Assembly (NCBI GenBank): GCA_013398055.1
Contig: VZRS01014299.1
Coordinates: forward strand, 248,001-312,000
DNA length: 64,000 nucleotides
Source: Ifrita kowaldi
Taxonomy: Eukaryota; Chordata; Aves; Passeriformes; Cinclosomatidae
Direction of reading: 5' to 3'
A program made the position numbers and the translations under genes. The notes under the pieces were generated by a model that saw only the letters and a list, made by a program, of their open reading frames with translations, did no database searches and had not been told where the DNA came from. Below, piece after piece: positions 13,001 through 23,878 of the stretch (position 1 is the stretch's first letter; each line of letters begins with the position of its first letter).

Positions 13001-13863
13001 AACTAAATCAGTTATTCAGCAGAGACTTTTTTTTTAACTTGATATTCATCTGGTTTAATTAAGAAAAAAGTATCTATTTTAAGATTACAGAAGCATTAGA
13101 GAAAGTAAAGCAGGAAACAGAAGAGAAAGGGAGCAGTATGACTGATGGTGGTAAGTATGTTTTCACTTCAGACAACACACCCTTTTTCTTGGTGACAGTT
13201 TCATAATATGTACTTCATTAAAGTAAGAATAAGAGCAATTACAAGACGCAAAATGATGCAGCAGCATCATATTAGTGGGAAGGGAGGGAGCAGAAACAGT
13301 GTTGGGCACAAAACATTTTAATAGCTTTTCACAGGTAAGATGATCCCCTACTCAAGGCATCTTCAGTTCTCTACCAAGCCTCAAGTTAGGTGTGGGGGTA
13401 AAGCTTTCAGCTGAGCAAAACACATCATTGAAAAACCTGTCTTAATGTTGATGCACATTTTTATGAAGCTCTTAGATGTCAAGAAGACAGCAAAATTGTC
13501 ATTGCCTATTTCTGTCTTTAAAGTGTTTTGCATATTAAAAATGATGTATCAGTGCAGTCACGTCTTTAGAGTAGAGCACCCTTTTGTTCATTCAACTCTT
13601 CAATTTTAAGGAGTGAATTACAGCAAACAATGCTTTTGTGTTAGGTGGCTGACAGAGTTGTACTGTTTATGCTTTTTTGGACAGCTCCTCTAGTGAAGAT
13701 TAAACAGGCCTTAACAAAATTGAGGCAAGAAACCATTCAGATGGACATACAGATTGGTGTGATGGAACACACATTGCTCCAGTCAAAGCTGAAAGAGAAA
13801 TCCAATATGACTAGAGATATGCATGCAACAGTGATTCCAGAAGCCACAGTAGGTGCCTATTAA
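860..13863 (+). CDS. IFT57: IFT57 (intraflagellar transport 57, HIPPI), complete, 11 exons
   Basis: This encodes a subunit of the IFT-B complex, which carries cargo along the ciliary axoneme; mammalian IFT57 also binds the huntingtin partner HIP1 (hence HIPPI). Joined coding exons are 860-1038, 2394-2556, 3681-3799, 4707-4797, 6727-6795, 7346-7468, 9550-9621, 10218-10349, 11256-11318, 13084-13150 and 13685-13863. They total 1257 nt, or 418 codons plus TAA, against 429 residues in human. All phases close without frameshift. Residues 20-155 hold the conserved N-terminal calponin-homology-like part (FALPTNPGEQF, AGRPFEQPQEYDDPNA). Residues 155-195 are acidic. From about residue 205 the chain is helical and coiled-coil-like, ending in the pseudo-death-effector region (LLQSKLKEKSNMTR). 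The difference in length lies in a shorter N-terminus. Identity rests on near-continuous match to the remembered human protein. Confidence 0.97.
2394..2556 (+). CDS. IFT57: IFT57 exon 2
   Basis: Acceptor tttaaacag|GCACTAC, donor TCCTTT|gtgagt. Codes residues 60-114, including HYFALPTNPGEQF and AGRPFEQPQEYDDPNA, nearly identical to human. Ends in phase 0. Confidence 0.96.
2977..3062 (+). repeat. T/G-rich low-complexity tract in IFT57 intron 2
   Basis: Runs of T with ggtttggg, ttttttgggggtgg and ttgttgttg. No coding potential. Confidence 0.75.
3681..3799 (+). CDS. IFT57: IFT57 exon 3
   Basis: Acceptor tttattttag|GGAAGA, donor GGAAAAG|gtacgg. Codes residues 115-153 plus two bases of Arg154. 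The VCYVLDCLAEEALKH segment matches the human exon. Confidence 0.96.
4707..4797 (+). CDS. IFT57: IFT57 exon 4
   Basis: Acceptor aatttcag|GCCAGC, donor GTTGCA|gtaggt. Codes residues 154-184, an acidic linker with the conserved EDDAELTLNK motif. Ends in phase 0. Confidence 0.94.
6727..6795 (+). CDS. IFT57: IFT57 exon 5
   Basis: Acceptor ttctcttaag|GAAGAAGAG (an AAG-type acceptor), donor AGATCA|gtaagt. The 23 codons (residues 185-207) contain DNEENYIDLNVLKAQTY, almost the same as human. Phase 0 to 0. Confidence 0.94.
7346..7468 (+). CDS. IFT57: IFT57 exon 6
   Basis: Acceptor tttacacag|AACATG, donor AATAAG|gtatgg. The 41 codons (residues 208-248) include STTDAAEW and LEVERVLPQLKVT. Phase 0 to 0. 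Confidence 0.96.
9550..9621 (+). CDS. IFT57: IFT57 exon 7
   Basis: Acceptor cttttttag|GATTGG, donor ACTAGG|gtatgt. The 24 codons (residues 249-272) contain DWRIHVDQMHQH, identical to human over this run. Phase 0 to 0. Confidence 0.96.
10218..10349 (+). CDS. IFT57: IFT57 exon 8
   Basis: Acceptor gattttctag|GGTTAC, donor AGTGAG|gtattg. The 44 codons (residues 273-316) form a coiled-coil segment with LDKLHNEISRTLEKI and REKYINNQLE. Phase 0 to 0. Confidence 0.96.
11256..11318 (+). CDS. IFT57: IFT57 exon 9
   Basis: Acceptor tctttccag|GCTAAA, donor TCTGAG|gtaaaa. The 21 codons (residues 317-337) include YQEGSGGVTERIRVLSE. Phase 0 to 0. Confidence 0.95.
12028..12085 (-). repeat. Short CR1 3'-end fragment in IFT57 intron 9
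   Basis: The + strand reads 'agaatagttgagttggaagggacc' in split pieces and then 'cccagtccagctgc', the reverse complement of a CR1 3' terminus. Only about 60 bases are recognisable, and it lies about 1 kb upstream of exon 10. Confidence 0.72.
13084..13150 (+). CDS. IFT57: IFT57 exon 10
   Basis: Acceptor ctattttaag|ATTACAG, donor GATGGTG|gtaagt. Codes residues 338-359 plus one base of Ala360, with LEKVKQETEEKGSSMTDG matching human LEKVKQEMEEKGSSMTDG. The acceptor is weak: AAG rather than CAG or TAG, behind a purine-rich stretch. Using the next AG (13089-13090) would bring an immediate in-frame stop, so 13084 is the supported start. Confidence 0.91.
13685..13863 (+). CDS. IFT57: IFT57 exon 11 (terminal coding exon)
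   Basis: Acceptor tggacag|CTCCTCTAG. Codes residues 360-418, then TAA at 13861-13863. It carries the conserved C-terminal IKQALTKLRQE and LLQSKLKEKSNMTR segments. The C-terminus ends GAY where human ends GFY. Confidence 0.96.
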
Positions 13864-14127
13864 AATTGGTTGGACCTGACTTGGTTTACCCAAAATGCAG
13901 TTTTCTACTATTTGCTTTTTTGTGAGTTCAGAGGTTTTGTTTTTGTTGGGGGAGGAGGATGTTATTTTTCCTGTTCCTTTTTAAGAAGATACTTGTTAAA
14001 AGATGCACTTTTTTAAGAAGTAACGTGCACACTTTAGACTCAAGAGGGAGCCATGTTCAGTTTTGTGCTGTAAAAATTTACTGCATATCTCTTCTAAATG
14101 TACTAATAAATTCTTGTTACTGAAGAT
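13864..14127 (+). other. IFT57: IFT57 3' UTR
   Basis: Non-coding sequence directly after the stop codon, up to the expected cleavage point 15-20 bases past the AATAAA at 14105. The far edge is an estimate. Downstream bases are T/GT-rich, as expected past a cleavage site. Confidence 0.65.
14105..14110 (+). promoter_or_regulatory. IFT57: IFT57 poly(A) signal AATAAA
   Basis: Canonical AATAAA 242 bases after the stop codon, followed by a T-rich stretch. It is the first canonical hexamer after the stop. Confidence 0.65.
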
Positions 14128-14129
14128 GT

Positions 14130-17100
14130 CTCTATTTCTTTGGAGAATGTAATGTAGTGTGAAAGTCTATAGAATGATGCTGACAGCCTGTAATCTCGAT
14201 ACTTTGCAGTGCTGAAAGGAAATTGCGTGCAAAAGACTTGAAGGTAAAATGTCTGTTATCGCCACTTACACACCTTTAGTATAAAGTATTTAATTGATGA
14301 TATTGAAATAATACAGCATTACCCTTTCTAACAGACTGGGTCAAACCTGATACCATCTTCAAGACTCCTCTAAAAGCAGCAACGGTATCAAAATCTGTAT
14401 GAGACCAAAGAAGGTGAAAAGTATTGTTTGGAAATTACTCTTGGCTTTCTGATTTTTTCCCATGTGCCATCACTGTTTTAGAGTCACTTTATATTAGCAT
14501 TGGGTCAAATGCTGCTTTCATTTATACTATTTAGTAGAGCTCTGTGGACATAATTTGGATTATTCTTGTTTTCTGTTCTTGTGTCAGAACACCCACTTTT
14601 GATTTCTGTGAGGGAGAAATGTTGCCAAATCTAGTTGAGTAATACAGAATGAGAAGAAAAATGTAGGAGGAAGGGGTAATGGCAACAGGGATCTTGCTTT
14701 GTCTTAGTAAATGTGTAGGTAGGGAGTGATTCTAGATGTTAGTGGTAATGAAGGAGTATGGAGCAAAGAAATAACCTTATAAGAGTACTAGTACATCCTT
14801 TTGGTTCTGGTTGTTCATAAGCCATGAATGATATTGGTACAATTCCAGTGGCATTAAAATCCTCACCTAACTTCTGTAGGCTATGCCATTCATCTGACAA
14901 TTAACTTCTCTCACTTAAAGGTGAGCAGTATTTTGCAGAATCAGTGGATCAGTTCTATGTCTGAAAGTCAAGATACTTGACACAGTCAGTACTATGAGCC
15001 AGTGTAAGTTTGTTGTGCTTCAGTATTTCATTTGCCAAAAAAGAAAAAGCCCTAAACCCATTGGATTTTAATAAGTGAAAAGCTATCTGTAAATGTCAAC
15101 TATTACAATTTACCTGTGCAAGCAACTGCTGAAAATCTCTATGAATCATGCTGGAAATCGGTTTCCAACTCCTTTTGCTGCCTACCTATATCCTCCCACA
15201 TTCAGCTGAAATTAGAAAAGTTATTATTCATGTTCCCTTTGTTAGGTGCTGTTGCTACTGCATATTTACTTTAACAGTGGCTTTACTTCAGCTTAAGTTA
15301 AAGCAACTCCCTTTTGGATTGCCTGCAAAGCAGCTCACTGACGCTTTTGGATTGCAATGTTGTGTTGTGTAAATGCTATTTATGTAAATGCTTTTCTCAA
15401 AAAACCCCTCCTTCATGCTAATATAACAAACATGATTAATCAAAAACCTCTCCTTATAAACTGAGCCTTTTATTCTATGAGAAGTGAATCTGTTAAGACA
15501 AGCATGGCCAAAAACCCTCTAATGTGACAAAAATCTCTGGAAGAAAAGCCTCCTTTGTGCCACAGTAATTCTAAAATAGCGTGCTAATTATCTGGAATTG
15601 ATCTACATTATTTTTAACGATACTGTCTGAAACTGCCTTCATTTAAGTAGAACACTTCTATTGTTATCTCAGGAGTGATCCATGGCCTTTAATTTTCATC
15701 TGGCAAAGAGTGACGTTTGCCCCTTGAGACTGTAAAAGCACTTGACCCTGCTTTGAAAGCAGCCCTACTGATCCGGCAAGTGGCCACAGCACCTTCCTTT
15801 AAAAGCAGAGGAGAGCAGTGAGGCCTGTCACAAGCAGCCTGAAAGGCCCTTCTGGAAAAGCAAAGATCTGTGTAATTACTTCACTGCTGAATCAGTGCAG
15901 GAAGCAGAAGCCACATTAAAATTAAATCACTTGGTTCACATTACTTCCTGCACTGCTCATTATCTAATGCAGTGTCAGAACGGAAGACCAGCAAAACAAA
16001 GATGTCCCTAAGTTAGTAGGATGCATGTAAAGCTGTTCTATAAAAGGGTCTCTCTTCTTCTGGAGAGGATTTAGGAAAGAAGGATTATTCACAAGAGTTA
16101 ACTTTTGTATATGGCTGTCTTCTTCCAAGGTCTCCTGACATTTTCAGTTCTCTGGAACATCAGTATGGAGGCAAGGTGTCACTGTCACATGTTACCTAGA
16201 AGCCAAGTAGAAGCTGGCTGTAAACAGATGCAGAAATCATGCAGAGGGAGAAAGAAGGAGATTCATTTGCTCACTTTGGTTAAAGAAGCCATGGGTCTTG
16301 TCCTTGCCGTGAGGACTGCAATAGTTCAGTCCTGTATGTGGCCCCAGGAAGAGCTGACACTTGGCTCTTGGAAATATGTTGTTGAGGGAAGGCTCATCAG
16401 TAGCCAGCTCAGTCTCTTGCATGTACTTCTCAAAGTTCCAGGAAAGGAACGCTTGCAGCATATTACTTCTTAGGGTTTCTTGAGGTCTGAAATACCTCTG
16501 AACCTCGTAACATTACCCAATGTCTTATTTCCCAGTCTTTTGTCTAGGCTAGGATGTAAGTGCCCTGCTGGGAACTGGAAATAGCCTTAGTGCTAGGTAC
16601 TCTGTTAGAGGTGCTGTTTACAGGCCATTTAGGATATCTGAGTGTGATTACATGTATTACCTTCTTACATTAATAAATATCATACCCTACTCCTCATTCT
16701 TTTCTAATGTCATCAGATAGCATGAATTGCTGTGCTGATAAAAAGTGCAGAGGGCTGGGTTTTTTACCTTTTAATCTATTTCTGTCACAGAGAACCTTCT
16801 ATAGAGTTGGTGACTTAACACTGAAATCGCAAGAGTTTAGGAGTGGCTTTCAATCACATGCTGAGAAATGCATTGTTTCAGCACTGAGACAAGTTAATCA
16901 TTTGAACTTGCATTGCTGAGTGCTGTGCAGGAAGCTGAATGAGGTCACATGAGTTTGAGAAAACACTGCTACAGACAACTCCTGGATCTGGTCAAAATTT
17001 TCTCACTCCTGTCTGCTGGTGGCGTTAAAGGCCTTCCCCTCTTCACCCCCCCAAAAGAGACGAACTTCAGGGGAAATTTTTTCTTGAAAGCGAAAACAAC

Positions 17101-17365
17101 TGTTCACCTACTATTAAACTTTGCCACTTTTTTTGGAAGTACAGCTCTACTGTGCACTACGACATACAAAAAAATCACTGTATTGCTAATTGTAAGTTAC
17201 AGTAAGAGCAATTAAGTCATCTGTGCATGACCTATTAAAAAACTAGGCATAAATGAAGAGCCTGTGTGTGAACACTTCCAGCTTCTGTGCTCTTTGAATT
17301 TTGCATCCAAATTTTGCAGCCTGGGCTTCTCTCCAAGTTTGACAAATGTTAATTAAAGAAAGAAG
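14130..17365. other. Intergenic, no gene seen
   Basis: This is AT-rich, largely single-copy-looking sequence downstream of IFT57. Open frames are short and none resembles a known protein; the longest, 122 codons at 16105-16473, has no recognisable domain. The part from about 15370 to 16000 has many short AT-rich motifs (for example 'atgctaat', 'taattat') and could be a conserved non-coding element, but this cannot be judged from one genome. Confidence 0.6.
15893..15955. repeat. Perfect 12-bp inverted repeat
   Basis: Arm CAGTGCAGGAAG at 15893-15904 is the exact reverse complement of CTTCCTGCACTG at 15944-15955, with a 39-base spacer. No transposon or RNA family is recognised around it. Confidence 0.6.
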
Positions 17366-17545
17366 GAGTCGCTTGACGCCGCGCTGGCCGCGTGCCCGCG
17401 CGGGGCCGTCAATGCTGCAGTGTGCCCCGCAGGGCAGCTGCACGTGCATGCGCACGGCCTCGCCCGCCGCGGGCACCAGCGGCAGAACGACGCGCCCGCG
17501 CAAGCCCCGGCCTGCTTCCTGCGGCCTCGCTGCTCCCCATGGGCT
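17366..17545. promoter_or_regulatory. Orphan CpG cluster between IFT57 and CD47
   Basis: About 180 bases in which CpG is frequent (gccgcgc, gcccgcgcgg, gacgcgcccgcgc), inside AT-rich DNA, more than 3 kb after the end of IFT57 and 13 kb before CD47. It contains 'gcatgcgca', a partial NRF1-like site. Short open frames cross it on both strands (up to 86 codons) but none is recognised. It could be a promoter of an unannotated non-coding transcript, a GC-rich insertion, or chance. Confidence 0.45.
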
Positions 17546-19120
17546 TGGGGATGGATTCGTGCTTTAGGAAATGGTTGGGTGATACCTGGCGAAGGCGTGG
17601 AATAACGCTCAGGAGAAGTTAATCAGTACTGGCGAGGTCAAAGTAAACAGAGGATATGAGCACTGGCTTTTCCGCATAAATACTACTCATAGGTAGGGAG
17701 TTTCCATGGAAGGCTTGGGGATAGCAAAGGTTATTTTCGCCTGCCATTTCCTGCTTTCAATCTATGCTTTCATTCAGCAAATGCCATTACCAGGGCTTTC
17801 TCATGTATTAGCTAATACTTAGCTATTGCTCCAGGGCTTGGTGTTGCTGGAAATGTGTCTTTCAGCCTCCTAGTGATAGCCCTACCCTTTTGCAATTACT
17901 CCCACGAAACACGGCAATGAGCAGGGTTGAGAGCTTTTAATTGAGAGTAAGTAACAATTTGAATAATGCTAGTCTTTCACTTACTGCCTAGTTTTACTCT
18001 GTTCTTTTTCACCCCTGATATTAGTTATTAGGAGTGGCTCTATCTCAGTATTCCGTCCCAGAAGTAGCTGAGATGCTCACATGCCGTAACTACCTGTTGT
18101 AAAATTAAACAAAGGTGAATATTTTAAGGTCAGAAGGACAAAATAATTATTTCTAATAATATTCCTCCTGATAATGCACTAATTGCAATTGTTCATTCAG
18201 AAATATTTTCCTGTTTCTGTGGTTTTCAAAGGATAACAATACTTCAAACAACACCTTAGTGTTATTTTCTAGTAACACAAAGAATTAAACTGTGGAGTGT
18301 AGGCATCTCCTGTACAGAAAGTTTCCCATCCCTCCTCTACTTTCAGGGCATAGGTTTGTCATTGTATCTTGGTAGGGGGGCTCTTGTAAGGTTTTAGAGA
18401 GTTCTCCTTATCCTTCTTCAGCATGGTTTGTCCATGAGCATTTTACCTCCTTTCAAAGAATCCATTTGGCAAAGAATATATGCCAGTAGTTAGACCAATG
18501 GGGACAGATGTTTGTGAAATTTTCCTGAAAACTAGTGCCAAAAAATGGTGCAGAAGGTTTCAAAAGGTTTGACTGCATCTGTTGAACATTGTTTCCTTTG
18601 TTACAGGAGGTGCACAAGTTCCTGGTATGATGGCAGGAAGGATTTCTGCTGAGTTTATCAAATGCTGTCTAACAACAGTAAAAACAATGAAAACTCTGTG
18701 ATCTTAAAAGTGTCACTCATTAATTTTGTACTAATTTGTCTAGCAGCCATTTCATTACAGACTTCTGTAGAGTGCCTGTAAACTCAAGTAAAACATTCTT
18801 AAAGATTTTCATCATGTTCAGCTATATAATGTTGACAATGAAGAATAAAAAATACTGTTCTGAGAAGACTTTTGTTGGGACAGAAGAGTATACTCTAGGC
18901 GTGGCAGGTTTGGAGGGTATTTTCTAGAAGTAGTCCAGTATACTGACTTTTCTGTTTGAATAAGAACATACCTGTTAGTATGTTCAGGTTTGTGAGAACT
19001 CTTATCGAAAAAAGGAATTGCAGGTAACTGTGTTAGAGAAGATAAACAACTGAAAGGCAGTTCTGTTTTCTCTCAATTGTAAACAGGATCGATACACAGG
19101 TAACAAATTCATATGGATGG

Positions 19121-19154
19121 AATGAAAGAGCTTCCTTTAAGAAGCTCTTCCATA
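19121..19154. repeat. Short hairpin-forming inverted repeat
   Basis: The 14-base arms (19121-19134 and 19141-19154) pair with two mismatches around the loop ctttaa. The perfect core is aagagcttc with gaagctctt. It is too short for a typical pre-miRNA. Confidence 0.45.
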
Positions 19155-22100
19155 CTATCTTGCCTTAAATGTAGAAAACATGCCTTCACTTAGTTATATT
19201 CCATTTGTTGCTTTTAGTTCATCTTCATCCCTCTGAAGTGCACAGTGTGCTCCTCTGTGGTGATGTTTCCGTCCAAACAATTGAAAGTTTGACAACATGA
19301 CCTGAATGTAACGGATGTGGTCAGTCTATCTGAGCATCTGCTAAGCTGGGTGGAACTGACGTAGTGTGTCTGTAGAGTGCCACCTGTGAGCAGGCGCTGC
19401 TGACACTGATCCAGTGTGGGTGTTAGGAGATGAGAAGCAGGAAGCTGGTCCTACTTCCTGTCAGAGAAACCTCAGCTTCTACAGTGCTTAAGAAAACCTT
19501 GTAGGAGACTGTAGAAGGCTGGGCAGGCTGAATTTGCTAGTACAGCTACATACAGAGGGAAGGTGATCACCATGATGCTTGTCACCGTTCTGCTAAAAGC
19601 AGCTAATCAAAACTCGGCGTCCCACTGATTGCTCTAATCAGGGGGAAGAGGAAGTGGTGAAGAAGCCAGGTGGTAACTTCTGTGCCTAGAATGAATCAAA
19701 CAAACAGCAGAATATAAAACACACACCCTGCTCACAAATTCAAGGATGTTGCTTGAGTTGATCTCTTGACTAGTTTCTGGGGTCAGGCTAAACATTCTGA
19801 GTAAGGATTGGCTTTCCTACCTCACCTGTGTTTTTTCAGATCTTCACCACCTCTCCTCTATATGCAATAACATTTACGTATGAAGGCTCAGAATTTTGGA
19901 TGGATCCCTTATCTCTGTCTGGAGGACAGACATTTTTATGTTTCACCTTTCAAAACCACCTGCTTCTGGAAAAAACTTCCTTTTTATCTGCACCACGAAG
20001 AGTTGTGTTGATACCCAGAGTTTCAAAGCAGTTTAACTTGACCTTTACCAGCATAAGGTTTGGCTAGAAGGAGGGAACCTTTCATTTGTGAAAAAAAGTT
20101 GTTCTGTCCAGTGGCGGAAGAAAAGAAGAAATGGAGGAAGACACCCAGACAATGTATAGTCTAGAAAGCTGTAATATTCCCTGGAGAACCCAGATTTTTA
20201 TCCTATGCCTACATACTGTGGGGTGTCCCTGAACACCTGAATTCACCATTCCTGATTTTTGCAGAGTGACCCCAACAAGAATACAGCAATGAGCGAGACC
20301 TGTGGCATACAGAAAGATCTTTCAGTGCCCAGCAGTAACTAAGCCTGCATTTGAGATGAAACACGCCATTTATTTTTTAGTGACTTGGAATACAAAATAC
20401 CAGTTTATCAGTGTGAGGAACCTTCTGATAAGCAGCAGATAAAGCTTCACTGTGATGCAGAAAATGCAGTAACGGTGAAAGGTTATGAAGTCTTTTTATG
20501 ACAATCCATCCTATATTTCATCCTAGAAAATGCTGATAGCTCCTTTTCACTGTGTCTTAAGTGTGCCAGCTCCATTATACAGATCCCAATCTTTAAACCA
20601 TGCTTTGGCAAATGTATCCTTTGTGGCACTTGTGTGATCAATTATGCTTTACTCAGTGCCATGATTGTTTACAGCACACCACAGTCCACTACGTGAAGAC
20701 ACATTTATTACAGACAATGGTGCCAGTGCTGATCTGTTCTTATTGGCCATTTCAAAACAAAAGCCAGACAAAAAGGCATCTGTTTTCAGTGGCTGGTCAG
20801 GTTAGTACTGGAAGTCTCTTCTTGGTGCTTTTCACCCTATGTGGGATACAGCTGCCAGCACTCAGGGGCCCCTTTCACTGAGGACCACCTCCCTAGAAGA
20901 GCTGTGGTGGACTCAGGCTAATTCTAGCACTGACCTGCCTTTCACAAGCTGTTCAGGCAAATCTTCACACTGAGTCATTAGAGCCCTGCAAATGGTTTAT
21001 ACAGTTAAAACATGCAAGAGTGTCAAAATGAGTCATATTTTTCAAGTGACAATTGCTTTTTTGAGTAACTGTTTTCCATTACACTTAGCAGGACATGCAG
21101 GAAACAACGGTGTTTAAGCTTTCCTGCTGCTTGTGGTTCCTAGCACGTGACCAGCCAGGGCTGTTATATCACTGAGCCACACCTTGCTCTTACCCAGAAA
21201 TCATATTCCCAGGCATATGTGTCACCCTATCAGCAGTGACTCTGGGTTTCTACAAAAAGTTATTTCAGGCAAAGAATGGCATTGCCTTCAGTGGCCAGCC
21301 TGACTTGCAGACCATACACTCTCTGCCTTGGAGAGAGCTGAAAACGGAACTGAGACCCTACAAGTATCTGCAACAGTAGCAGCGTGCAGAGGGAAGAAAG
21401 GCAAGGTTAAGGACATGGTAGTTGTGATAATTCCCCTGGAAGACAAAAGCTGGTGAACACAAACAGTTGGAAGCTGTTGGAAGCCCGTGCAGAGAAACAG
21501 TTCCAGAAAAGAAATGGTAAGGCTGCAACATGGGAAAAGTCATCACTCGGTGGAGGAGCATGTTTCTGTGATGCAGAGGGGCAGAAGGGATTTCTGCATT
21601 TGCAGAGAAAGCCAGCAAGGAAGCAGAAAAGCACTGAAATGAGCATATTTGCTATGAGAGTGAAAAGCGAGAGAAAAGCACACAACAGGAAAAAGGTGCA
21701 GCTCATTGCAAGAAAGAGGTTAAAAAGAGGCATTGAGGGTGGGGAGGACAGACTGATAAGAAATTGAAGTTCTCTACAGCCTTACATAAGCTAACACAAG
21801 TCACAGGATATTCCCACCAGCTTGTGCACACACACAAGCACCTCAAACAAACAAACCTATTTACCACAGCTACCTTGGGTGTCCAAAAGCCACAAGAAGA
21901 AATGAAATAAGGAGAGGAGAAAAAACAGGAGGGAGTTAAAAGGTTAGGTGAGGACAAGAGTCTAAGCCACTTCAGAAACAGATACACAAGCAAAGGAAAT
22001 TCTAAACGGAAGAAGAGGAAGGGGGGAGGAGTAGGAAGGCAGAGACCAGTGAGCTGAGTATGCAGGAATAGTGCTGGTTTCCACATAAACCTCCTTTGTT

Positions 22101-23809
22101 AGCAGCTCTTCCAGTTCTGGTCTCTGAATAGCTGGAGCAGTTCCCACTGTTCTGCAGGGAGATACTGCATTATTTGCTGCAGCCACAATGGAACAGTTAA
22201 GCGCAGTGTAAACTCTTGCAGCAGTACAAGCAAGGCCCTACTTGTAACAGTTACAAGCCTTGTTTGGCTACAGCCTTGAGGAGAAGGGGGAAAATTTCTT
22301 AAAGTAACCTCTTCCAGGGCACTGTTTTCCCTCTTGCTTTGTTTTTCTTTCTTTTTGGAGATGAGCTACATTTAACTGCTGCTAATTGGTACATAATAGG
22401 ATTTAATTATTTAATGTTGCCTGTTTGGTATAATTTTCACAATAGGGAAATTTCAAACAATACTAAAGCTGTTTTACTGTTTTTTCAGTTGACCCATAGT
22501 ACCTCCAGTGGAGTTCCTGTTGAACACTTCCCTTTTTTTCCTGTTTGCAAGTTCAAATTTCGCGTCAAAGTGCAGAACCCACAGTTATCACTTCAGGCAG
22601 GTTTAAAGACAGTTACAGTGAAATAAAACTTAGTTGAAAAAAGCATCTGTTGGAGACCTGCTCCTCGAAGAGAGCCATAAGCTAAATTTGAAGTTGCCTC
22701 ATATAACTCAGAATTAATTTCATCCTTGTTTCTTCTTTGCCCCTACTCCTGAAGACTTGTTGGTTGAAAATATTCATGTGTAACCAAATTCAGGTGGAAA
22801 AATGTCCACATGAGGAGGCCAAAATGCTGTACAAACCAGTAGCAGAGTTCCACTAGGGTTCAGCTGGAGTGCTGCCTGTGTCCTTGGCATCCTGCCCCAG
22901 AGCCACAGACCAACCTTATGTCTGTGTGCCCTGGGCCTGGGCCAGTCTGCTTGGGAAGACTCCTATCTCCACAGAGACCCACCAAGCTGGAGATGGCAGT
23001 GCCTCGTGGACTGCCTACCCTGGCTCTGAAAGCCTCGGCAGCCCCAGGTCCAAGAGCCGCTCGGCTGTACAGGCAGGCGTTGGGATGGAGCCTGTCCGGA
23101 GATGGAGCACTCTGCCAGACAGTTACAGTGGGAAAAAGCAAACATATGGCCCTGGGATCCAGCTTTCCTGCTGGGATAAGCTGAGCTAACGGGAAGCTGC
23201 TGTGGGTGTGTGCAGCTGCCCGTGTTGTTTCGTCATCTGCACGTTTCTGTCGCTTCCCTGCACGAGTTGCCAATGCACAGCAGTGTGATGAGCAGGAACA
23301 GCTCACAGATCAGCCTGAAAACTAATCTGGTAGGAGCCCCCTGTGCCCACCCACCCCATGCAGTCAGCTCAGCAGCCCCTGGGGGAGACACAGAATGGGA
23401 AACAGAGGAAAGGAAAGCAGTGGGGAATTTTCTGTTGGCAATGTACAACCAGCTTGCACTGGTGGTCTGGCTGCTGCTTGCAATGCCAGTCTGTGATTCT
23501 CCATTAGCCATTATTGGGTCCTACCAGTACTGAAGAGTTCCACCATGCAGGCAGGCAAGCAGTACGTAATAACTAAAACTAAAAGACTGTGCTAATTATT
23601 CCAGTACTTCGTTTTTCTTACATTTGAATTTATTCTTGAGAGGTTCTGTCAGAGAAACGATTAAATGATCCTACCTCTACCTCATAAAAGCTTTTCATTT
23701 CAAGACAGAATAGATTCCTTTCTGGCCACTTCCCTCTGGACTCTCATGAATATAATTTTGAAAGACCTTCATGGCTAAATTAAATATTGGGGAAAAAAAT
23801 GGCAGAATT

Positions 23810-23878
23810 CCAGCCACTTTATCTCATACTATTATAATAATAATGCCAGCCACTTTATCTCATACTATTATAATAATA
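23810..23878 (+). repeat. 36-bp tandem duplication
   Basis: A unit beginning ccagccactttatctcatac occurs at 23810-23845 and again at 23846-23878, with the shared 33 bases identical. Both copies end in an ATA/ATT-rich stretch, suggesting a recent slippage duplication. Confidence 0.9.

Noticed and set aside
16105..16473. 122-codon + strand open frame
   Set aside because: No recognised domain, no splice or promoter context, and an overlapping minus frame of 74 codons. Typical chance frame.
22860..23306. 148-codon minus-strand open frame
   Set aside because: Ser/Ala/Gly-rich unrecognised translation, with overlapping frames on both strands in GC-richer DNA. No exon signals.
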